A program made the position numbers and the translations under genes. A DNA stretch of 11,443 nt from JAJFUG01 sp964473155 (lineage in GTDB: Bacteria > Gemmatimonadota > Glassbacteria > GWA2-58-10): positions 1 to 11,443 of the forward strand of contig CAYYNT010000094.1 in NCBI GenBank assembly GCA_964473155.1, given 5' to 3'. Shown here in pieces: positions 6,085 through 11,443 of the stretch (position 1 is its first letter; every line of letters starts with the position of its first letter). Under the pieces are notes generated by a model that ran no database searches, was not told where the DNA came from, and saw only the letters and a list, made by a program, of their open reading frames with translations.

Positions 6085-7847
6085 CAGATGCCTCCCGGGT
6101 AGAGCGAATCAGCGACCGCGCTGTCATAGGTGGTGGTGCTGTCCATGGGATACTCTTTCAGCCATTCGCCGTTCACCGGGTCAATGGTCTCGATTTTGAC
6201 GCTGGAGAACAATCGCGCGGCGATATGCGTGGGCGAAAGGCGCTCCGGGTCCTGTTTCATCAGACGGTAATTCACCGCCATGTCTAGGACGCTCCAGCCA
6301 CTGTCCGTGCTGTCGGGCGGAAGGATCGTCGGGTTGCCGAACTCGTTGGTGAACGGAACGAACAGGCACCAGTGCGCCTTGTCCCAACGCGGCTCCTGCA
6401 CCAGGACCTCACAGTTGACATCCGCGATGATGAAACTCGGGCGGGCGGCGAAATCTATGCTGGTGGCCAGTTCCTGGAACAGCCAGCTCATCGTGCCGCA
6501 TTGACCCCAGCCGTGCATCAGTATCCCGCGCCCCTTGGTGATCCAGGCCCCGTTGTGCGGGGCCACGGCGGCCATGGCCCAACGGTTGAGCATGCCCAGG
6601 GCTTTCAGACGGCTTCCGGTGAGCTGGAAGAAATGTTCGTATATCGGCAGGGCAATGCGCCGGTAAGCCCAGACCTCGGCCGGGTCGGCGCTGTTGACGC
6701 AGGGATGCTTGAACTGCGGGACATGCGCCTGGAGTTCCGGGACCGCTTTGACCGGATTGGCGGGACGCGGGACATCCGCGCCCAGCATGGTCAGAGCGCG
6801 AACCGCCTGCCAGGTGGCTCGCATTTCACTGGGCGGGGGAAGGAAGATGTTGCCGTTGACCCCGAAACGTCCGAAACCTCCATCCGCATTCTGCACCGAA
6901 CCGAGCCAGCGGATGCAGTCCTTGAGGGGCAGCGGGGCGCGCGAGTGGTCGCGGTCATCCAGCGGGCGGCCGAGCAGGCGCATGGCGTACACCGCCGAAT
7001 ACGTGTCCTCGGTCCGCGAAAAATGATCCTGGCTCCAGCCCTGTCCGTGTCCGGCCTCAAACCCGCCATCCGGCTCCTGACCGTACATGCCGAGCAGGAA
7101 CTGCCGCATCCGGTCCGGCTGGCGGGGCTGCGCGCCAAGAAGCTCCAGGCAGCGCATGGCATAATAACATCCAGCCACCGAACTGTAATGCCAGTCGGCG
7201 TTGAGCGCGAACCCGCCGCGGTTGTCGCCGGTCTCCTGCTGCGCAAGGACATATTCAAGAGTCTTTGCCGAATCGGGCAGAGGCTGACCCAGGGCGCGCA
7301 AAGCGCCAAGCGCCCAGAAAGTGGTGAACAAAGCCTCCTGGCTGGCCCCGAAACAATACTCGTAAGCGTCGTAACCGCCGTTTTCATGGCGGCGGCTGTC
7401 GATGAACCCGCGGACACCCTGCGGGTCATCCGTCCGGGCGCCCAGAAGTTGCAGCGAACGCACGGCCCAGTAGGTGGCCTCGATGGTGCTTTTCGATTTC
7501 CAGGGCATCGGCTGGCCGTTGAAATAATCGTCCGCCTCCAGGAAACCGCCATCCTCCTGACGGCGCGCCTGAATCCAGGCGATAAGGCTGTCTCTGTTGG
7601 AAAGGCCTTCCAAAGCTCCCAGCGTTTCCAGCGCTTCCAGGGCCATCCCGGTGCAGATGGTGGAGGCGCTGTCACCCGGATACCAGCCGAACCCGCCGGA
7701 GCCTGCGCGGCAGGCCAGGATCCACTCTACCGTGGGGTGAACCTCTTTTGAGCTTTCAGCCGCGGGCCTGTTGCTGTTGCAGGCTGATACAGCCAGACCG
7801 AGAGTTATGCAGGCGATCCAGAAGAACCGCAACGAGTTCCGATACAT
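6081..7847 (-). CDS. Lipoprotein: six-repeat prenyltransferase-like toroid plus transglutaminase-like domain
   Basis: The 588-residue protein starts with a lipoprotein signal, lipobox VSAC with C23 as the lipidated residue. Residues 35-360 contain six copies of a (D/N/R)GG(F/Y) repeat, at about 51, 100, 157, 211, 260 and 322. Each is followed by a helix such as TYSAVYAMRLLG. This is the pattern of the alpha6/alpha6 toroid found in protein prenyltransferase beta subunits and squalene cyclases. The DxDD acid motif of squalene-hopene cyclases is not seen, nor is an evident prenyltransferase zinc site, so this half may bind rather than catalyse. Residues 400-545 resemble a transglutaminase/papain-like core: C450 in GWGQCGTMSWLFQEL and H492 in KAHWCLFVPF; the third residue is uncertain. 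Export and anchoring place it in the envelope. The ATG at 7847 has GGAGAA about seven bases upstream. It has its own promoter and heads an operon with the exported amidohydrolase. The toroid call is firm, the C-terminal call moderate, and the function unknown. Confidence 0.8.
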   Translation of the reverse strand: MYRNSLRFFWIACITLGLAVSACNSNRPAAESSKEVHPTVEWILACRAGSGGFGWYPGDSASTICTGMALEALETLGALEGLSNRDSLIAWIQARRQEDGGFLEADDYFNGQPMPWKSKSTIEATYWAVRSLQLLGARTDDPQGVRGFIDSRRHENGGYDAYEYCFGASQEALFTTFWALGALRALGQPLPDSAKTLEYVLAQQETGDNRGGFALNADWHYSSVAGCYYAMRCLELLGAQPRQPDRMRQFLLGMYGQEPDGGFEAGHGQGWSQDHFSRTEDTYSAVYAMRLLGRPLDDRDHSRAPLPLKDCIRWLGSVQNADGGFGRFGVNGNIFLPPPSEMRATWQAVRALTMLGADVPRPANPVKAVPELQAHVPQFKHPCVNSADPAEVWAYRRIALPIYEHFFQLTGSRLKALGMLNRWAMAAVAPHNGAWITKGRGILMHGWGQCGTMSWLFQELATSIDFAARPSFIIADVNCEVLVQEPRWDKAHWCLFVPFTNEFGNPTILPPDSTDSGWSVLDMAVNYRLMKQDPERLSPTHIAARLFSSVKIETIDPVNGEWLKEYPMDSTTTYDSAVADSLYPGGIW

Positions 7848-7928
7848 ACCGCTTCTCCGGATGGTGGTTGGGTGGTGTATCCGTTAAATGTTTTTGGCAG
7901 TCGTTTCGTGCAGTGCGAACAGTGGTGA

Positions 7929-7957
7929 ATTTAAAGCCGTTCCGTGGCCTGAGTCAA
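7929..7957 (-). promoter_or_regulatory. Sigma70-like promoter of the toroid lipoprotein-amidohydrolase operon
   Basis: On the minus strand, TTGACT (7952-7957) and TTAAAT (7929-7934) are 17 nt apart, matching the consensus at five and four of six positions. The predicted start near 7922 gives a leader of about 75 nt. It lies just downstream of the GH2 terminator, as expected for a new transcription unit. Confidence 0.55.
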
Positions 7958-7965
7958 AGGATTAT

Positions 7966-8005
7966 TCATAATAAAAAACGGGACGTCTTTTATGACGCCC
8001 CGTTT
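7966..8005 (-). terminator. Rho-independent terminator of the GH2 gene
   Basis: AAACGGGACGTC (7976-7987) and GACGCCCCGTTT (7994-8005) form a 12-pair stem around a six-base loop. The single plus-strand mismatch becomes a G-U pair in the minus-strand RNA. In that direction the 3' arm runs into TTTTTTATTAT. The hairpin begins 27 nt after the GH2 stop codon. Confidence 0.88.
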
Positions 8006-8032
8006 GCCGTGTTCGAAATTTATCCGCCGGAA

Positions 8033-10150
8033 TCAGGATTTCCATTCGGTGGAAAGCACCGTGAAGCCCGTGGGACGGACTATCTCCGCCTTTACACGCA
8101 GCGGGTCCTCCTGCGAGAAAGCCAGCCCGGCTCGATACTCCTGGCCGGGGGACAGATCAGGCAGAGCGATCTCGTGACTTTCCATCGGCAGGCCGCCGAA
8201 GCCATAGACCACCCAGCGCAGGACATAACCTCTCAGAGAATAGGAAGGCAGGTCGTTTCTCAGACGGATGACAGCCTCGAGGCTGCCCGCCCGTCCGGTC
8301 AGGCTGAAACTCTCGACCGGGCTGGATTCTGCCTGCAGTATCTCCCACGAGGGCTTATGCTCGCCGTACAGATCAACGACTCCATGCACGCGCTGCTTCA
8401 TCCGGTCTTCACCCTTGTCCCCTATATGCGTGCGATAATCGTTATAGCAGAAAAATATCGCACCGGCCACCCAGGGATAATCACGGAAGATCGAATCGTG
8501 GACGCGCAGGATTTCGATCCTTTTCGGGTCCCCGCCTGAGTGCGCGGGCCTGCATTCGCAATAACCGTACTCGCTGATCACCACAGGTTTATCGGGGAAA
8601 GCGGCGTGTATTGCCTCAAGGTTGCGCCGCATGTCCGCGGGGGTTCCCTCCATCCAGGACTCGTAGTATTCGTTCCATTCAACGAAGTCCATCATCCGCG
8701 AAATATCCGTGCCGGGATCTTTTTGAAGTGAGTTGGAGGCGTAAGTGAGAAGCCTGCCGGGGTCCAGTTCCCGTGCGCGCTCGTACATGCGGCGGGCGAA
8801 TTCGGCCGCTACAGGATTCTGGCCGTCAATCTCGTTGCAGAGTCCCCAGGTGACCACGGAGGGGTGGTTGCTGTCCCGCCGGATCATCTCCTCGAGCTGT
8901 TCCAGGCCGTTAGCCATAATAACCGGATCGAGCCTGTCTCCCATGCCGTTGAACGTAGCCGGACCCCAGCAGGGGACTTCGATCTGAATAAGGATTCCAT
9001 TCCGGTCGCACCAGTCCAGAACGCGACGGTCCTGCTGCCAGTGCACCCGGCTGAAAACGCAGTTGAGCTCTTTCATCTCCGCGTGGTCGCGCCGGATCAG
9101 CTCCTCCGGCTCCGCCATTCCGTAAAGCGGATGACTGCCGCCCATGCGCTCCACTCCCATCAGACGCACCGGCTCGCCATTGAGCAGAAATTCCGTGCCG
9201 CGCACCTCGAAACGCCGCACCCCGAAAGTGTCAGCCAGGCTGTGTACAGGTCTGCCGTCTTTGACAAGGCAGGCCTCAATCCGATACAGGCCTGGATGGT
9301 CAAAATGCCAGAGACGCGGGTTTTCCAGAACGGCTTGCGGAACCGTAAAATCCCTGGCAGCGCCGGTTTCGAGAGACGCTTCCATCGCTGGCAGGCGCAG
9401 GACTGTCAGTCCACTGGATTCATCCACAATCCGGCATTCGATATTGAAATCCGCGGATGCTTTCGCGGCATTACACACGCGCAGCGCCGGCTCCAGTTTT
9501 GCAGCCGTGAAATTATCATCCGGAATGGCCCGGATTGACAGCGTCTCGATATACAGCGGTCCGGTGATCAAAAGACGGGCCGGCCGGTATATGCCGCCAT
9601 CCACGGTCCAGTCGAAGGATTTTCCGAACGGCAGCATCCGCTCATCGAACGAATTATCCACCCGCACCGCCAGAGTGTTGCGCTCTCCGGCGCGGACGGA
9701 GGATGTCAGGTCGAGCGTGAGGGCCGTGTAGCCCTTTCGCAGGTGTTCTCCCGCCGGCTGGCCGTTGACCCAGACCTTTGCGCTGTGGTAAACCGCCTCG
9801 AACTCGGCGCGGATGACAGCGCCATCCGGCAGTTCAGGCAGATCGAATTCACGCCGGTACCAGGCCGCGCCCATGTAACCGGCGGTGTCTTCGCGTACCT
9901 GCCAGGTGTGCGGGGTCCGGACAAGCATCCAATCCGCGGCGTCAAGGGCCATGGACTGCCACGACTCGTTCTCTCCTTTGTTCTCCGGGTCGGTGCGGAA
10001 TGACCATTCCCCGCATAATGGAATAACCAGACCTTCCGGCGGAATCGGGTTTCCCGGCGCAGGTCTGTTATCGCGGCAGCCAGGCACAGAAAAAATGGCG
10101 CCTGCCGAGGCCGCTCCGGAGATGAACTCTCTGCGGGATAATCCTGACAT
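8033..10150 (-). CDS. Tat-exported glycoside hydrolase family 2 beta-glycosidase
   Basis: GH2 enzymes (beta-galactosidases, beta-glucuronidases, beta-mannosidases) remove terminal beta-linked sugars with retention. This 705-residue protein has a Tat signal (SRREFI at 5-10). A cysteine at 25 follows SVPG, so it might also be lipidated, although Pro in the box is unusual. In order come the sugar-binding jelly roll (about 45-195), an immunoglobulin-like domain (about 200-310), the TIM barrel (about 315-605) and an extra beta-rich tail (about 610-705). The acid/base is E440 in NHPSVVTWGLCNE; the nucleophile is E527 in VVISEYG. SEYG is closer to beta-glucuronidase-type members (SEFG or SEYG) than to LacZ (CEYAH), but sugar specificity is not decided. 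The ATG at 10150 has AGGA about eight bases upstream. A terminator lies just downstream. Together with the fucosidase it points to breakdown of complex glycans outside the cytoplasm. Confidence 0.92.
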   Translation of the reverse strand: MSGLSRREFISGAASAGAIFSVPGCRDNRPAPGNPIPPEGLVIPLCGEWSFRTDPENKGENESWQSMALDAADWMLVRTPHTWQVREDTAGYMGAAWYRREFDLPELPDGAVIRAEFEAVYHSAKVWVNGQPAGEHLRKGYTALTLDLTSSVRAGERNTLAVRVDNSFDERMLPFGKSFDWTVDGGIYRPARLLITGPLYIETLSIRAIPDDNFTAAKLEPALRVCNAAKASADFNIECRIVDESSGLTVLRLPAMEASLETGAARDFTVPQAVLENPRLWHFDHPGLYRIEACLVKDGRPVHSLADTFGVRRFEVRGTEFLLNGEPVRLMGVERMGGSHPLYGMAEPEELIRRDHAEMKELNCVFSRVHWQQDRRVLDWCDRNGILIQIEVPCWGPATFNGMGDRLDPVIMANGLEQLEEMIRRDSNHPSVVTWGLCNEIDGQNPVAAEFARRMYERARELDPGRLLTYASNSLQKDPGTDISRMMDFVEWNEYYESWMEGTPADMRRNLEAIHAAFPDKPVVISEYGYCECRPAHSGGDPKRIEILRVHDSIFRDYPWVAGAIFFCYNDYRTHIGDKGEDRMKQRVHGVVDLYGEHKPSWEILQAESSPVESFSLTGRAGSLEAVIRLRNDLPSYSLRGYVLRWVVYGFGGLPMESHEIALPDLSPGQEYRAGLAFSQEDPLRVKAEIVRPTGFTVLSTEWKS

Positions 10151-10207
10151 GGTCGTATCCTGCCGTTGAAAGGTGTTTTGATAAGAGTGCAGCCGGAGTG
10201 GAGGGGC

Positions 10208-10240
10208 CGGGAGGTTGCGGTAATATGCCGCAGCCTCCCG
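10208..10240. other. Strong hairpin between the Ig-domain lipoprotein gene and the GH2 gene
   Basis: CGGGAGGTTGCGG (10208-10220) and CCGCAGCCTCCCG (10228-10240) form a 13-pair stem with a seven-base loop. The one irregular position is a G-U pair on the plus strand and a C-A mismatch on the minus strand. No U-tract follows on the minus strand, the direction of the flanking genes. On the plus strand the hairpin is followed by AGTGTTTTATG. It may be a weak terminator, an mRNA-stabilising 3' end for the lipoprotein gene, or a processing site. Confidence 0.55.
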
Positions 10241-10286
10241 AGTGTTTTATGAATATAACGTCAGGTTGATGCCGCTGTCGAGTTTT

Positions 10287-10706
10287 TCAGTTTCCCGTGA
10301 TGGTGAAGAGGGTTTTAGCGGTGGTCAAGTAAACCTGTGCCTGTATCTGAATCTGACCCGGCGCGTAGGTCGGAGTGACTTGGATTCTTGCGATACCGGC
10401 GGTGTCGGTGATCGCGTAGGTGGCGGAAAGGTCCGCGGTGCCCTCGAGGACTTTGAAGTCAACCCTGACATTGGGCTGACGGCTGCCGATATTGTTGGTT
10501 ACTCCTGCCCCGATGGTGACTTTCTGGCCGAGGGGGACGCTGGCATTGTTACCGGCGGCGGTGAAGATATTGTAGGTGATATCCGTTCCGGCCGGAGTGT
10601 TTTCATGGGGTCCGTAACAGGCCACGGCCCAACAGAGGGCTGCGAAGAGGATAACAGCCACGGCAGCTTTGAGGTTCAGAGTCTGTTTTTCTTGTCCTGT
10701 AAGCAT
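10287..10706 (-). CDS. Small lipoprotein with a bacterial Ig-like (Big_1-type) domain
   Basis: The 139-residue protein has a signal peptide ending in AVAC, with C30 as the likely lipidated residue. The box is acceptable, although Ala at -3 is less usual than Leu. Residues 45-139 look like one immunoglobulin-like beta-sandwich of the invasin/Big_1 type. The key pattern is NVRVDFKVLEGTADLSATYAITD followed by TAGIARIQVTP and a closing strand. Such domains act as spacers or adhesive modules on cell-surface proteins. A single short lipidated copy suggests an envelope accessory protein, not a long adhesin. The ATG at 10706 has AAGG about seven bases upstream. It follows the PorV/PorQ-like gene with a strong hairpin in between, so it may depend on partial readthrough or its own promoter, for which I see no convincing boxes. 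Its partner is unknown. Confidence 0.72.
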   Translation of the reverse strand: MLTGQEKQTLNLKAAVAVILFAALCWAVACYGPHENTPAGTDITYNIFTAAGNNASVPLGQKVTIGAGVTNNIGSRQPNVRVDFKVLEGTADLSATYAITDTAGIARIQVTPTYAPGQIQIQAQVYLTTAKTLFTITGN

Positions 10707-10744
10707 GGTCCTGCCTTCGTGTCAATTAAGCCCTGTGCCGGGGC

Positions 10745-10789
10745 GTTAAAGAAGCGACTCCCGGCCCGGCAGGGGCCGGGCCGGGAGTC
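10745..10789 (-). terminator. Hairpin terminator after the PorV/PorQ-like gene
   Basis: GACTCCCGGCCCGGC (10756-10770) and GCCGGGCCGGGAGTC (10775-10789) form a perfect 15-pair stem with the four-base loop AGGG. On the minus strand it is followed by GCTTCTTTAACG, a short and interrupted U-tract. It begins 33 nt past the barrel gene's stop codon. The stem is very strong and the tract modest, so some readthrough into the lipoprotein gene is possible. Confidence 0.7.
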
Positions 10790-10822
10790 AGGGTTACAAG
10801 GGGTCAATCACCCCCGGGGAGG

Positions 10823-11443
10823 TCAGAAGCCGAACGAAATGGTAAAGAAGTTATCGGCTGAGAGACGTCCCTTGTTGCGATAGGCATAGCTGAAATTCAG
10901 CGCCTTGCCGGCGATGGTCCTGGAGATGCCGCCGCCGAAGCTGATGCCGCGCATCTTGCCATCGTCGCTGCCCAGGTACTCGTAACCGAACTGGTCCACG
11001 TCATCGCCGAACTCATCGGTCTGGATGAGCCAGCCCATGCGCAGCGCGCCGGACATGTACGGGGTGAAGTTGTAGTTCAGCTCCGTGCCGGTGGCGTAGC
11101 TGAGCGGAGTGTTGCTGGGTCTCCAGAGCTCGGCTGCGGCCAGCCAGTTGGCCTTTTCGCTGGTGAGCAGGTTATAGGACAGAGCGATCTTGACCACCGT
11201 GGGCAGACGGTAAGTGTGGGTCTGCCTGTACGCCCAGCGCGTAGCCCTTCTCGGCAGGGCGTAGGGATCGGTTGAGTAATCGCCATAACCGGTGGGGATC
11301 AGCCCGCCGGCGGACTCGGGACCGACTTCGTACAGGAGGTTCGGACCGCGCATGGTGACGTTGGAGCCGAGGTTCTGGATAGCGAAGGCGAAACGGATTT
11401 CGCGGTCCAGGAACTCGGTGTGGTAGATGGCTCCGGCGTCAAC
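10823..11443 (-). CDS. PorV/PorQ-family outer-membrane barrel protein, C-terminal part (5' end outside window)
   Basis: The frame is open from the right edge to the TAA at 10823-10825 (207 codons seen), so the start lies beyond the window; the ATG at 11353 is internal. The visible part shows alternating amphipathic strands. An opening segment, VDAGAIYHTEFLDREIRFAFAIQNLG in sense, resembles the PorV/PorQ family pattern of a dGALY strand followed by xxQNLG. It continues with LPTVVKIALSYNLL, a LNYNFTPYMSGALRMGW strand pair and GISFGGGISRTIAGKALNFSYAYR, and ends in a terminal Phe (SFGF), typical of outer-membrane beta-barrels. In Bacteroidota, PorV carries substrates of the type IX secretion system; relatives occur across the FCB group, often without known function. 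A strong hairpin follows the gene. Family assignment is from pattern recognition only. Confidence 0.75.
   Translation of the reverse strand, partial: VDAGAIYHTEFLDREIRFAFAIQNLGSNVTMRGPNLLYEVGPESAGGLIPTGYGDYSTDPYALPRRATRWAYRQTHTYRLPTVVKIALSYNLLTSEKANWLAAAELWRPSNTPLSYATGTELNYNFTPYMSGALRMGWLIQTDEFGDDVDQFGYEYLGSDDGKMRGISFGGGISRTIAGKALNFSYAYRNKGRLSADNFFTISFGF

Noticed and set aside
6372..7751. A 459-codon open frame on the plus strand, antisense to the toroid lipoprotein gene
   Set aside because: The opposite strand encodes a protein with a lipobox, repeats and conserved residues. The plus-strand translation shows no domain, signal or repeat logic and is a typical long antisense frame of a G+C-rich gene.
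10711..10740. TTGACA-like box on the minus strand just before the Ig-domain lipoprotein start
   Set aside because: It lies too close to the start codon to allow a -10 box and a leader.
10242..10883. A 213-codon plus-strand frame across the Ig-domain lipoprotein and the hairpin
   Set aside because: It runs antisense through one gene, a terminator hairpin and the end of another gene, and shows no protein features.

Overview
The window reads as a stretch of a G+C-rich, Gram-negative chromosome with an outer membrane. Evidence for this is two probable lipoproteins, two twin-arginine (Tat) signal peptides, and the C-terminal part of a PorV/PorQ-type outer-membrane barrel protein. The PorV/PorQ family is typical of the Fibrobacterota-Chlorobiota-Bacteroidota (FCB) group. 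The two best promoters look like ordinary sigma70 boxes (TTGAC..., 17-nt spacer) rather than the -33/-7 pattern of Bacteroidota. I therefore lean towards a non-Bacteroidota FCB-type lineage, but this is a weak inference. No rRNA, tRNA, CRISPR array, insertion sequence or integrase is visible.

Layout, left to right. (1) Positions 77-2474, minus strand: a two-gene operon. It encodes a Tat-exported protein with two VOC (glyoxalase-fold) domains, followed 34 nt later by a secreted GH29 alpha-L-fucosidase. A promoter lies at 2529-2557. (2) Positions 2475-2995: a 521-nt divergent intergenic region. It is AT-rich in the middle and carries short repeated dyads and a possible 30-codon leader ORF. (3) Positions 2996-5207, plus strand: an Nramp-family Mn2+/Fe2+ transporter (mntH) followed after 4 nt by a two-domain universal stress protein. 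(4) Positions 5218-7847, minus strand: a two-gene operon with its own promoter. The first gene encodes a lipoprotein with a six-repeat prenyltransferase-like alpha/alpha toroid joined to a transglutaminase-like cysteine domain. The second, overlapping by GTGA, encodes an exported nitrilase-superfamily amidohydrolase. (5) Positions 8033-10150, minus strand: a Tat-exported GH2 beta-glycosidase with a clear terminator. (6) Positions 10287-11443, minus strand: a small lipoprotein with a bacterial Ig-like domain, and the truncated PorV/PorQ-like gene, separated by a strong hairpin.

How they may work together: the fucosidase and the GH2 enzyme suggest breakdown of a fucose-containing glycan or glycoprotein outside the cytoplasm. 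The VOC protein shares the fucosidase transcript and is also exported, so it may act on a product or aglycone of that process, but its substrate is unknown. The toroid/transglutaminase-like lipoprotein and the exported nitrilase homologue form a translationally coupled pair that may do amide chemistry in the envelope. This is the most unusual part of the window. The mntH-usp pair is a separate metal-uptake and stress module.
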